Positions 9,169-20,400 of a DNA stretch of 32,983 nt are shown here, in pieces (position 1 is the first letter of the stretch; every line of letters begins with the position of its first letter). A program made the translations under genes and the position numbers. The stretch comes from CAYZXK01 sp964482395. GTDB lineage: Bacteria > Planctomycetota > Phycisphaerae > UBA1845 > Fen-1342. The stretch spans positions 1 to 32,983 of the forward strand of contig CAYZXK010000128.1 of the NCBI GenBank assembly GCA_964482395.1, written 5' to 3'. The notes beneath the pieces are model-generated. The model had not been told where the DNA came from. It saw only the letters and a program-made list of their open reading frames with translations, and made no database searches.

Positions 9169-10260
9169 ATGCAGGAGGTCAGAATCAGGTCTGGAGTTCG
9201 CGGTTGGCTGGCCGGCTTTCTGCTGGCCGGTATTCTTCCGGCCGGGCCGGGTCAGGAGCCGCCGGCGGCGACCGATTTGGCCAGTCTGCGGGCCGAGCTG
9301 CGCGCCGTACGTTCCCTATACAACCCGGATGGGCCGATTCGACTGCGGTTCACGCTTGTCAACTGCTCAGAGCAACCGGTCACCATTCCGCTGGATGGCC
9401 CGGTTTCGACGGCCGACGGGGTGGGCCTGCCGCTGCAACTGGTGTTCGGCAGCGAGCCCCAGCGCTTTCTGACGATCTCTTATGAGGGGGAGGCTTTCAG
9501 GGAAGTGCCGGTGCCGGCCGCCGCTGCCCCTTCGGCCGCAGCGGCCGACGGCTTGCGGCTGGCGGCACATGCCTCGCTGGGGGCCGAGATCGACTTGCGT
9601 GACTACTACCCGGCGGTGCGCTACTCAGGCAGCTACCGGGTCGAGTGGCGGCCGTTCGACGGGCGGCTGGGCGTCCAAGCGGTCGATTTCAAGGTCGAAC
9701 CGCGCAAGGATGCCATTCTGGTGACCGACCTGGGCAAGGTTACCTTCATCCTGGACTACGACCGGGCTCCCCGGAATGTCGAAAACTTCCTGAGCCTGGT
9801 CCGGGAAGGCTTTTACAACGGGAAGACCTTTCACCGGGTCGTGGCCGGGTTCGTGATTCAGGGCGGCTGTCCCCGGGGCGACGGGACCGGGATTCGCCCG
9901 GACGGCAAGCTGGTGCCGGCCGAGTTCAGCGACTGGCCGGTGGATGTCGGTACGTTGCTGATGGCCCGCAAGCCCAGTGACCCGGATTCGGCCAGTTGCC
10001 AATTCTTCATCGCTCTGGCCCGCCTCAAGGAGTTGGACGGTCAGTACACGGTGATCGGCCAGGCCAGCGATCCTGAGAGCTTGCGGACGTTGCAGGAGCT
10101 GGCCGCCGTTCCTGTGGACGGGCGCGACCGGCCGCTTACCCCGCTGACTATCCGCTCGATCAACCTGGTTGACGCGGAGCAGAGTCGGGTACGCGAGCCG
10201 GGATCGCGGCCGGCCGAGCGGGCGGGCCCAGAGTCGGGTCAGGCCCAGCAGCGCCACTGA
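9169..10260 (+). CDS. Exported cyclophilin-type peptidyl-prolyl cis-trans isomerase with N-terminal beta-rich domain
   Basis: Folding catalyst that isomerises X-Pro bonds, probably in the periplasm. An N-terminal signal-like segment (about residues 9-25, WLAGFLLAGILPAGPG) is followed by a beta-rich domain (about 38-178) starting RAVRSLYNPDGPIRLRFTLVN, which resembles an immunoglobulin-like or BsuPI-type fold. The cyclophilin domain occupies about 182-335, with VENFLSLVREGFYNGKTFHRVV, the active-site FHR at 221-223, GFVIQGG (227-233) and SCQFFIAL (276-283). The C-terminal ~25 residues are polar and probably disordered. The start is uncertain. ATG 9169 gives a sensible signal peptide, but the best AGGAGG (9173-9178) lies just inside the gene. 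GTG 9145 and TTG 9097 are open alternatives upstream. Confidence 0.88.
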   Translation: MQEVRIRSGVRGWLAGFLLAGILPAGPGQEPPAATDLASLRAELRAVRSLYNPDGPIRLRFTLVNCSEQPVTIPLDGPVSTADGVGLPLQLVFGSEPQRFLTISYEGEAFREVPVPAAAAPSAAAADGLRLAAHASLGAEIDLRDYYPAVRYSGSYRVEWRPFDGRLGVQAVDFKVEPRKDAILVTDLGKVTFILDYDRAPRNVENFLSLVREGFYNGKTFHRVVAGFVIQGGCPRGDGTGIRPDGKLVPAEFSDWPVDVGTLLMARKPSDPDSASCQFFIALARLKELDGQYTVIGQASDPESLRTLQELAAVPVDGRDRPLTPLTIRSINLVDAEQSRVREPGSRPAERAGPESGQAQQRH

Positions 10261-10296
10261 TGCGGGCCGGGGAGAGCGGGTCCTAGTCCGTGGGGG

Positions 10297-10794
10297 TTAC
10301 CAGCGCAGCGAGGGCACGCGTCGCCGGCGGTGGAGGAGTCTGGGGGCGCCCACGATCAGGGCTGCCAGCAGCCCGGTGACCACCGCGGTGGACAGTGACT
10401 GGCTCAGCATGGTCCACCAGGTTCCCCATGCTCCCTGCCAGTAGTGAAAGTGAACCTGGATCAGCAGTTGGGCCGGCAGGGTCACCAAAGCGGCTGTCAG
10501 CCACCGTACCCACCACAGCTCGCGGTTGACGGCGTCCCGCAGATGGGTAAGGACCATAATGGCCAGTCCCAGTGCCAGAGCGTGCAGACCCAGCGGGCCG
10601 GTAGTGCCGACGTCTTGCAGGAAGCCGGTGAGCCAGCCGGCCAGCCGGGCGTCCGCCGCCGGCGCTGTCAGCCCGCAGACCAAGGCCACCGCCCAGAGCA
10701 GATCCACGCATTTGGGCGCCGCATGTGACAGCAACGCCGTCTGCAACAGGTAGGCCATCAACAGAATCAGGATGAAAGGCCCCCAGCGCATCAT
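10297..10794 (-). CDS. mreD: MreD-like rod-shape-determining membrane protein
   Basis: 165 residues, very hydrophobic, with four to five predicted membrane segments. It carries the MreD signature GFLQDVGTTGPLGLHALAL followed by a VLTHLRDAV segment. MreD is an inner-membrane partner of MreC and the elongasome that helps guide cell-wall synthesis. No mreB, mreC or mrdA is adjacent. Instead the ATG at 10794 overlaps the stop of the upstream lipoprotein gene (ATGA), so it is translated as the last gene of the secretion operon. A second ATG (10791) immediately follows the first. The basic tail (LLHRRRRVPSLRW) would face the cytoplasm. The family call rests on the one motif and the topology, so an unrelated small membrane protein is possible. 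Confidence 0.68.
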   Translation of the reverse strand: MMRWGPFILILLMAYLLQTALLSHAAPKCVDLLWAVALVCGLTAPAADARLAGWLTGFLQDVGTTGPLGLHALALGLAIMVLTHLRDAVNRELWWVRWLTAALVTLPAQLLIQVHFHYWQGAWGTWWTMLSQSLSTAVVTGLLAALIVGAPRLLHRRRRVPSLRW

Positions 10795-11438
10795 TCGGGT
10801 CCGGGTTGGCTGGTTGCAGGTGGGGACAGGTCCGCCGGCGGGCCTGGCCGGGCCGTTCGCCGCGGCGGTCCGGCTGGCGGCGCCGGACGGGTGCCCGCCG
10901 GGAGCGGCACCCGGAAGCGGGTGCCGCGGGCCGTGACTACCTTGCCGTCCTGCTTCTCATAGCTCAGCACCACTTGAATCTCGCGTCCCATCACGTTCAC
11001 TTCCGGGGGCCAGCGCAGGATTAGGCCGTATGAATAGCCCATTACCGATGGCGTGCGGAGCCGGAAGCCGGCCGCCTGCTGCTCATCGAAGGACCATTCG
11101 TAGACCGGCTGGCGATCGTAGCTTCCGTCGGGGCGGACCGTCAGCGTATACAAAGCTGCCTTGATCGTGCCGGGCACGAACACCCCTTTGCCAACCGCCT
11201 CATTTCCCACAGCCGCCACAAAGTACACCCGCACGAACAGGCCCGAGACTCGGCCCTCTTCGTCCCGGATCCAGGGTTCGGTGGCGTAGAACTGGCGGAT
11301 GGCGACGATGTCATCCCGCACCGGCGGTGTTCCGGAGCCGGACCATCCCCCGGTCTGGCAGCCGGCGGCCAGCATGGCCAGCCCCAGACCAAACACGCGA
11401 CGGCAACAGGTCAACGCGCGGGGAGGTGCGCTCCCCAT
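10791..11438 (-). CDS. Predicted lipoprotein overlapping the giant secretin gene
   Basis: 215 residues with a lipoprotein signal peptide: an Arg-containing n-region, a hydrophobic stretch VFGLGLAMLAAG, and the lipobox LAAGC, which makes Cys27 the lipidated residue. Ser is absent and Gln follows Cys, so there is no Asp+2 retention signal and outer-membrane sorting is plausible. The mature part is predicted beta-rich up to about residue 180 (FYATEPWIRDEEGRVSGLFVRVYFVA, GLILRWPPEVNVMGREIQVVLSYE), then a Pro/Arg-rich tail. I do not recognise a characterised family. The ATG 11438 has a strong GGAGG six bases upstream, and the gene overlaps the last 28 nt of the secretin gene. The linkage suggests a role with the secretin, for example as a pilotin, but that is inference. 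Confidence 0.75.
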   Translation of the reverse strand: MGSAPPRALTCCRRVFGLGLAMLAAGCQTGGWSGSGTPPVRDDIVAIRQFYATEPWIRDEEGRVSGLFVRVYFVAAVGNEAVGKGVFVPGTIKAALYTLTVRPDGSYDRQPVYEWSFDEQQAAGFRLRTPSVMGYSYGLILRWPPEVNVMGREIQVVLSYEKQDGKVVTARGTRFRVPLPAGTRPAPPAGPPRRTARPGPPADLSPPATSQPGPE

Positions 11439-14400
11439 GTAGAACCTCCGGGCTTCAGCGAAAGCGGGACGTTGTACGAATCGTCGTCTGGCGGCGCCGG
11501 TTCCGGCCGCAACGCTGGCCGCATCGGTCCGTACTCTTCCTCTGCTTGAGGCGGGGCGCTTTTGGGGCCCGGGGGCTGGGCCGGTCCGCGACGAGATCGT
11601 TCTCGGGCCTCCAGGGCTGGCAGGTCATCCGGGCTGACACGCAAGCCCTGCATCAGCGGATCGGTCAGCACGTCGTTGGGAATGGCTTCCAGCGTGTCAC
11701 GCTCCGCCAGCGACAGCTCCCGATAGTCGTCAACCGTGCGGATCACGTGCGGGGTCAGCACTACCAGCAGCTCCTTGCGGTTGGTCGTATCGGTCTGGGT
11801 GCGGAACAGCAGCCCCAGCCCAGGGATGTCCCCGAGGATCGGGACCTTCACCTCGCGGTTTTCCACCCGCGACGTGATCAGGCCGCCCAAAACCACCGTC
11901 TCATGATCCTTCACCACGGTGGTGGTTTCCGCTTCCCGGGTGAAGAAAATCGGGGCGGTGACGCCCGGCCCCACGTCCACGGTCGAGCCGGTCTGGTCGG
12001 AGACCTTCTGGTAGATCTTCATCCGCACGAAGCCGTCCGGGTTGATCTGCGGGGTGACCTTCAGGATTATCCCCACCTTTTCCCGGCCTACGCTGGTCGA
12101 GATCTGACCCGTCGATGAGGTTTGGGTGCCGGTGACGTAGGGTACGTCATCGCTGATGTCGATGCGGGCTTCCTGGTTGTCCATGGCCACGATCTGGGGC
12201 CGGCTCAGGACGTTCAGGTTGCCCTCGCTCTGGAGCGTGCGGAACAGGAAGTTGAAATCCGCTCCGGTGATCGTGAAAGTGAAGCCGCCGAAGCCGCTGC
12301 CCGCGGCCCCGATGTCGGTGCCGCCCACAAAGTCGAAGGTGGTGGTGTCGCTCACCCCGGCCTTCGCGTATTGCAGGTCCTGGAACGCGAACTCCACCCC
12401 CAGTTCCAGCTTGTTGTCCATGGTCACCTCGACGATCAGCACCTGGATCATCACCTGGGGCGGCGGCTGATCCAGGTCGTGCAGCACTTCCATCACCTCC
12501 TGCCGGAACCGCGGGTCCACGTCCAGGATGAGCCGGTTCGCGTCCTTGTTGGCGATGGCCGTGATCTGGCGTTCTTGCTTGACCCCGATCGAGACATCCT
12601 TGCCGATCTTCTCCAGCCGCGCCTGCTCCGCGTCGCTGAACTCCTTCAGCGTTGGGGCCAGATTCTCGGCCGGCACGCTCTTGGGCGCATAAACCCAGGT
12701 CTCCCGGTCCCGGATGGGCACGGTGTCCAGTTCGTAGATCAGTTGTTCCACCAAATTGAGGTAACCCGGGGTGCCGGCGGCGATGACCGAGTTGGTCCGG
12801 ATGTCGGTCGTGAAGGCCACTTCCTGCCGCCCGCCTTCGGCTCCGATCCCCTCTCCCAGCGCCAGGACCCGTTCCGGCTGCTCGCCCCCGCCCCGGCCTC
12901 CGGTCGTCGTCTTCCGTTCGAATAGGGCCTCCAGCATCTTGACCATCTGCTCGGCGTCGGCATTCCGCAGACGGAAAACCCGAACCTTTGCGTCCTCGGG
13001 TGGCACGTCGACTGCCATTACCAGGGATTCCATCAGCGGCATGCTCTCGGCCGGGGCGGTGACCACCAGAGAGTTGGTCCGGGTGTCGGATATCACCACG
13101 ATTTCGGAGCGCATGGCCTTGAGCGTTTCCAGACCCACCTCCGGGTGGTCCCGCTGGAAGATCAGCATCACCTGTTTGTCGGCTTCCTTGGTCGACCCGC
13201 CTCCGCCTCCTCCGGTGCCGCCCACTGTGCCGCCGCGAAGCTCCAGAATCCGCTGCAACAGCTCGCCGGCCTTCTCGGCGTCCGCCTGCTGCAACTTGAA
13301 AATCCGCACCACGGCCCCCTTGGTCGGCTCGGTCCCGTCCAGCTTCCGGACGAAGTCCTCCACATCCGGCAGGAGGGCCGGCGGACCGAATACCACCACC
13401 GAGTTGGTGGTCTTGTCGGCGGCGACGGTCAGATCAATCTCTCCTCCCCCCTTGGTTCCGCCCTGTTTCTTGAAGATGTTCTCCACCGACTTGCTGACCT
13501 CTTCGGCCGCCGTCCGGCGAAGCGGAATGATCCGGGTCATCCGGCCCACTTCGCTGGGCCGGTCGAGAATGTCGGCCCAGCGCTCGATGACTTCCATGTC
13601 CTCCCGCGAAGCCGCCAGCAGCAGGCTCCCGGAGACCGGATCCGCGGTTACGTGGATCGGCGTTCCGGAAAGCTTGGAGTCCTTCTGCGTCAGGGCCTTC
13701 TCGATCATTTCGGTCAGCAAAGCCGCGACGTTGGGGGCGCTGTTGAGCCGGATCTTGCGGGCCTTGAAGACCACCGTCCCGTCGAACTGCTGATCGAGCT
13801 GGGCGATCAGCCGCTCCGCCTCCTCCAGATAGTCGCGGGTACCGGTGAGCAGCAGCGAGTTGCTGCGCGGGTCGGCCAGCACGTTCAGGACGTCGGCGGA
13901 TTCCTTGTTGGTCTTCTTCTCCGCGTCGGCCCGGTTCTTGAAGGTCTCTTCCAGCATATTCTTGAGCTTGACCGCGTCGGCGTGGGCCAGGGTCCGATAG
14001 CGGACATCCACCACGTTGTACTTCTCGGCCGCGTCGAGCTGGAGCACCAGGTCCTCCACCATGTCGTAGACCTCTTCGGTGGCCAGCACGATGAGCCTAT
14101 TGGAGCGTTCGTCGGCGTAGATCACCGCACTGTCGCGGGCGGCGTTCTTGTCGGTACCCAGCGCCTTGGCCCGATCATCCAGCAGCTTCTTGAGCTTGTC
14201 CTGGATCTGGGCGGCCTGAGCGTTCTTGAGCTGCACCACGTAGGACTTCATTCCCAGCTCGACCGTGGGCCGATCCAGCTCATTGATCAGCCCTCCCGCC
14301 AGCAGGACGGCATCCTTCCGCCCGATCACCACCACCACATTGCTCCGTTTGTCGTGCTGCACGACCAGCGGGTAAGGCAGTCCCTTGGCGGCCACGCCCG

Positions 14401-17400
14401 GCGGGACGGGCGGCATCACGCCTTTGGTCAACCCCTTGGCCTCGCCTTCGCTGGGCCGGTTGAGGTAGCTCTTGTCCTTGAAGATGTCGGTCAGCAGTTT
14501 GGCCACCTCCTCGGCCTGGGCATGCCGAAGCGCGAAGGCCTTCACGTCCGTATCCGCCCCCACCGGCAGCGTGTCGAACACCTCCACGATCGCCGTCAAC
14601 GCCTCATTGTTGTCCTTGCTCGAGAAGATGATCAGCGAGTTGGTGCCCTTCTCGGCGATCACCCGGATCGGCCGCTCCAGGTCCAGTTCCGGCAGCTCGC
14701 GCCCGTCGGCCAGCCGCAGACGCAGCTTCTTGACAAAGGGCTTGCCGGCTTCCTTCTTCCCGACCCCGGCCGCCGCGGCTTCCTGCTCGGCCTTGATCAT
14801 GTCGCTGAGCGTCTTGGCGATATCCTCCGCCGAGCCGTTCTTGAGCTGGATCAGGATCACGTCCGCGGCCACGAAGCTCTTCTTGGCCACCTCGGAGGTG
14901 ATCTCCACGTCGATGGCCTTGATCAGCCGCTGGATCTCCTCCAGGTCCTTTTCGGTCCCGATGATCAGCACGCTGTTGGAACGGTCGTCGGCGTCGATCG
15001 AGGCCTGCGACTCGGCCGGGACTTCCCGCATCTTGTTCAGTTTTTCGATGGTCGGTCGCAGCAGGGTCACCGCCTCGCTGGCCCGGACGTGATCCAGCGA
15101 GATCATGCGCACGTCCGTGACCGCCCCGGCCCGCTCGATATCCAGCTTCTCCACCAGCTCGCGAATCCGATCCATCACCGGCTGGGCGGCCGAGACGATC
15201 AGCGAATTGCTGCGGGCTTCGGCGTTGATGCTGAAGCGGTCCTGCGGCCCGGGCTTGCCGGTGCGGGCCTCGATCTGGGCCTTGACGGCCTTGTCGATGA
15301 TCGGGGCCAAGGCGGTCGCCTTGGCGTTCTGGAGGGCGAAGACCTCCACCAAGGCCGGCGTGGCCGAGTGCTCCATCATCAGCAGTATCTGCTCGATAAA
15401 CGCTACGTCCTGCTCGTCGCCGCCGATGATGATTCGCTGGCTGTCCACGGCGCTGGCGGTAACTTCGCCCCGCAGCGCGCCGCTCACGCCGGTCAGGCCC
15501 TGTACCATGAATGCCGGCTCGCTGGCTGGCTCCAGGGCTACAGCTTCTCCCCGGTCCGCTTCTTCTTCGGTTTCCTGCGGCGGGCGTTGATGCTGCGGAG
15601 CTGGCGCCGGAGCTGTCGGCTTCTCGGTCGCCTCATTGGCTGGCTGGGTAGTCGGTCTGGTAGTCACCGGCCGGGGGCGGGTTTGGGCCTTACGGCGGTG
15701 ACTCTCGGTTGGCGGCTGCTCTGGGGGCTGCTCCTGCTGGGCCGCCAGCAGACCCAGCCCTGGCCATACCTGGGCGGTTGCCAGGCACGGGACGGCCCGT
15801 AGCCAGGAATCCCCCATCCATGTGGAACTGCTCGCCGGGTCCATCTCCGCCGGCTTCGGCAAGCTGCTCTTGCCGCCCGAGGGGCTGCCGCCTCCGCCGC
15901 CGGGTTGTCGGGATGGTTGAGGCTTGGGCTGACCGCCTCCGCTGGGCTGGCGAGGCGGGGTTGATTGTCGGCGGCCGGCCCCGCTGGGCTGCCGGGCCGG
16001 GGGCGTGCTGGGCGTCTGTTGACCGCCCCGGCTGGGCTGACCCACGCTGGGAGTGCCCGGGCCACCGACCGGGCGCACCGTCCCCCCGCCCCCGCCGACC
16101 TTGCGCTTCTGAATCTCGTTGATGAGCTGTTCCGCGTCTTGGGCCGAGAGGTTCTTCAGCTCGATCACACGGGTCACATAAGCTCCGGTGCGGACTTCGG
16201 CGAGCTGATTGACGATGGTTTCCGCCTGGCCGAACAGGGTCGGATCACCGGCCACGATGAGCGTGTTGGTATACTCGTCGGCGCCAACCACGACGCGTCG
16301 CGCGACCCGTCCGGTCAGACTGGCTAGCTGCTCCTCGTTCGAGTTGATGATCCGCTCGACTTCTTTCGACAGCCGGACGGCGTCCTGGCCGTAGGGAATC
16401 TCGATGACCTTGATGGTGGCCTGGACCAGCTCCACGTCATCGAACCGCTCGACCAGGTCACGGACCTGATCAATCTCGCGTTTGGTCCCGCGCACCACCA
16501 GCGTCTTGGCACTGTCGTTGGGCACGATCTGCGGGCCGGTCTGCTGGCCGGCTGCTCGCCCGCGGCCGGCCTGACCGCCCGTGCCGCCGGCTGGACGCTC
16601 GCCCATGAATTGCGAAATGAAGTTCACGATCTGCGACGGCGGGACGTTCTGCACCGAGACCGTCTCAATGCGGTAGTGCTCGCTCAGGCTGTCTTCGAGC
16701 TGGTTGATCACCGCCGCTTCGACCAGGTCGATGTCGTCGGCTCGTCCGAAGACCATGACCGAGTTGGTCGCTTCCTCGGCTACGGCGTAAACATCGAGCA
16801 TGCGCGGCAGGCCGGTCGCGCCGCCCGGTGCGCCCCCCCCTCCGCGGCGGCCGGCTCGACCGCCCCCAGCCGCTCCGGCGCCGCCGCTGGCATAGCTGTT
16901 GATTGCGTCGGCCACGCCGGCCGCATCCGCCTTCTCCAGCATGAAAATGCGGAACTCCTTCCGTTGCTCGGGAGGTGTGGGCACGTCCACGGCCGCCAAA
17001 ACCTGATTGACGAATGCGAAGGTGCGGTCGGACCCGACCACGGTGACGCTGTTGGTTCGTGGGTCGGGCACCGCGGTGAACGGGTCCAGGTCGGTTTCGG
17101 CGCCGAAGGTTTTTGCGAGCTGTAGGTACTCGGTCATGGCCTGCTTGACCGACTCGACCACTGCGTCGGCATCGGCGTACCGGAGCTGGAAGCGCTTGAG
17201 CTGCATGTCCTGGCTGGGGTGGTCGAGGGTGGCGACCAGGTCTTTGATTTGATAGAAGATTTCATCCGGCGCCCGGACCAGCAGTTTCTTGGCGGCTTTG
17301 TCGCCGAGGATCAGGATGTGCCCGCTGCCGACCACGGTGGGCCCACCGCCGGCCCCTCCAGCTCCGCCGGTGGGTCGCACTCTTCGGGCGCCTCCACGCT

Positions 17401-20400
17401 GGCCGGGCTGGGTCCCGGATCCGCCTCCGATGAAGACCTCGGAAAGGGTGGCGGCCAGCTTCTCGGGATCCGCATGCATCACCGGGATTTCACGGATATC
17501 GCGCTGATTCAGTTGGTCGAGCTGTTCGATCCGGGCGAAGATCAGGTCGCGCTTGTCCAGCGGACCCCAGACCAGGATGGTGTTAGTGGCCGGGTCGGCC
17601 GCGATTCGCACGTCGGCCGCCGAGGTTCCTCCTTCGCCGCGCGGCCCGCGTCCGGCGCGGCCCGTGCCGGGGGCGAAGATCGCCTCCACGGCCGCCGCGA
17701 TCGCTTCGGCGTCCCCATAGCGGCAGGCATAAAGCTCGGCTTCGGCGATCGGACCGGCGATATCGAGCCTGCGGATCTGGTTTTCGACCAGCTCCACGTC
17801 TTTGTTCTCGCACATGAAGATGATGGTATTGGAGCGCGGGTCGGCGGAGATGGTGACCGGTCCCAGGGCGGCGGGGGAGCCGCCGCCCCCCGCGGCCCCG
17901 CGTGGTCCGCGTCCAGCCCCGCCGCCGGCCCCAGCGCCGCCGGTGCCGGAGAAGATCTCGCTCAGCAGCGGGACCAGATCGTCAGCCCGGGCATTCTGTA
18001 GCGGATAATGGTGAATGCCCACAATGTCGCGCCCCTCCAGGTTCTCCAGTTCGCGGATGACCTTCTCGATCAGCCCCATCACTTCCGGCGGAGCCGAAAC
18101 CAGCAGGGAGTTGGTGACGCTGTTGGGCACGATCTCGACCCGTTCGACCTTGGCCCCGCCTTCCACCCCGGGAACCGAGACGAGCTGGGCTTGCAGCATT
18201 TCGATAAGCTGTTGCTGCTGTTGTTGCGGGCCACCGGCGCGTCCGCGGGGCAGGGGGGCCAGCCCGCCGGTCCGACGTTGCTGAATCTTTGAAATGCCCA
18301 GCACATCCCGGATGTTCTCGGCGGTCTCCTCGGCCCGCAGGTTCTTGAGCTGAAACACCTTCACCTGGACCTCGCCCGGTGGGATGTCCAGCTCACGCAG
18401 AAGCTGGCGGATTTCAGGCAGGAGGGTCTCGTTGCACTTGACTATCAAATAGTTGTGCCCCGGATCGGTGGCCACCCGCATCTGGCCCGTGCCCTTCTTC
18501 CGATCGCCGGCCGGCTGTCCGCCTACCATTCCGCGGAGCTGATCCAAAAGGCCCGGCTGCTCGCGCCCCTCGCGCCCCTCCTCACCCGGCCGGCCCGGCT
18601 GCTGTCCGCGTTGCGGCTGTTGTGGCGGCTGAATCACGATCTGCCGCTGCTGCACATCGAACATCATGGTGAGGATTTCCGCCGCCGCATTCACGTCCCC
18701 GTAACGGAACTTGAAAATGCGGATCACTTCGCCGACCGCCAGATCCTCGGTGATGATGTCGATGGCCCGAGTTACGTCATCGACCTGCTCGCGCGGGCCT
18801 TCGATCAGCAGAGTGCCGTCCGGCTGCTGGATGATCCGCACCGGCTGCTTGGGGAACGGCGAAGGCACGGTCAGGGGCTCTTCCGGGCCCGGCTTGACCT
18901 CGGCGGCCGCGTCGGCATTGCCGCCGCCGACCGGCGGTGGGTCAGACGGCGAAGTGCCCGGTTCCGTCTGCGGCGTGTAAGCCACCAGACGGAATGCCGG
19001 AACCTGAGCGGGCGACGGCCTGCCGCCGCTCAGCTCGGCCCGGATTTCATCCAGCAGAGCCTGGGTAGAGGACGAGTCCGGCCGGAAACGCAGCGCGCCG
19101 CGGTCCTCGGGCTCGCCTTGCTCCTTCTCTTTCTCCTTTCCTTTCCGCCCCGGCGGCAGGTCATTCTCGTCGCGGACGTATTCGATCAGGGTCTCCTGCC
19201 TCGGCTTCTCGGTGGCGCGCTCGAAGACCACGTTCTCGCCGCGGGCCTTCAGGTAGGTCACCAGCGCGTCCACGTCCCCTTTGGGCTTGTAAGTCCGAAC
19301 CGTGGTCTCGACCCTGGCCAGCCGCTCGAACTGTCGAATCACCTTCTCGATCTTCGGGTATTCGGAGGGTCGGCACTTCACGATCAGGTATTGCCCGAAA
19401 TAGTCGTAGTCGATCAGTGGTCCGCCATGCTTCTCGTCCGGGAACGCGCCCCGCACGTTGAAGGCGATGTCGATGGCGTCGCCGCGGTTGATCTCCACCA
19501 GGTAAACCTGCCGCCCGCCATCCACCAGCTCCTGTTCCTCCTGGGTCGGCGGCCGGTCCAGCTCCTTGATGTACATCTCCACCTGCCGCATCTTCCGCTT
19601 GTTAGCTGTCACGATCAGCTTGCCGGAGTATTCGTCGGCCGTGACCGTGACCGCCTCCTGCGGGTTGCGGGAGGTCCCGAAGATGGACTTCAGAGTCTCC
19701 TCGACCTGCGATACGCTGGCGTATTGCAGGCGGAAAGTCTGCAATTCCGGCACGCGGACACTGCTGGTTTCCAGCTCCGCGATCCATTTCTCCACCTCGG
19801 CGATGTCCTTCGGCAGTCCGCCCAGCAGGATCGAGTTGCTTCCGGCGTCGGCGGTGACCCGGACGTTGGCCGTGCCGCTGCGAGCTCCGGGGCCGCCGCT
19901 GCCGGCCCGGTTGGCCGCGATCAGTTGGTTCAGCGACTGGGCCAATTGCTGTGCGTCGCCATGCTCCAGCGGAATGATGTGCACGATGTCGCCCACCGGA
20001 ACCTCCGCGTCCACCATCTTGATCAGGCTGGCGGCCAGCTCCTGGTAATCCTCCGGAGCGAAAACGAACAGCCGGTTGGAGGGCGGGTCGGCGAAAACCG
20101 CGGTCTGCACGATCCCTTTCCGCGGCCCCTCCCTTTCGGTCACCTTGGCCTTCAGCATGGCGTCGATGTTGGGCGCGATCTGCTCCGCCCTTACGTTTTG
20201 CAGCACGTAGGATTGCGGCCGGCCCTCCTTGGGACCCTTCTGCTCCAGCTCGGCGATCAACCCGTCCACCATCGGCATCACTTCCGGCGGCGCCAGAACC
20301 ACCAGGGTGTTGGTGGTCGGCTCGGCGTAGGCCCCCGGAGCAAGCTGACCGGGCCGGACATTCTTCTTGACCTGGGTCAAAAAGCTTTGAACCGCTAGCT

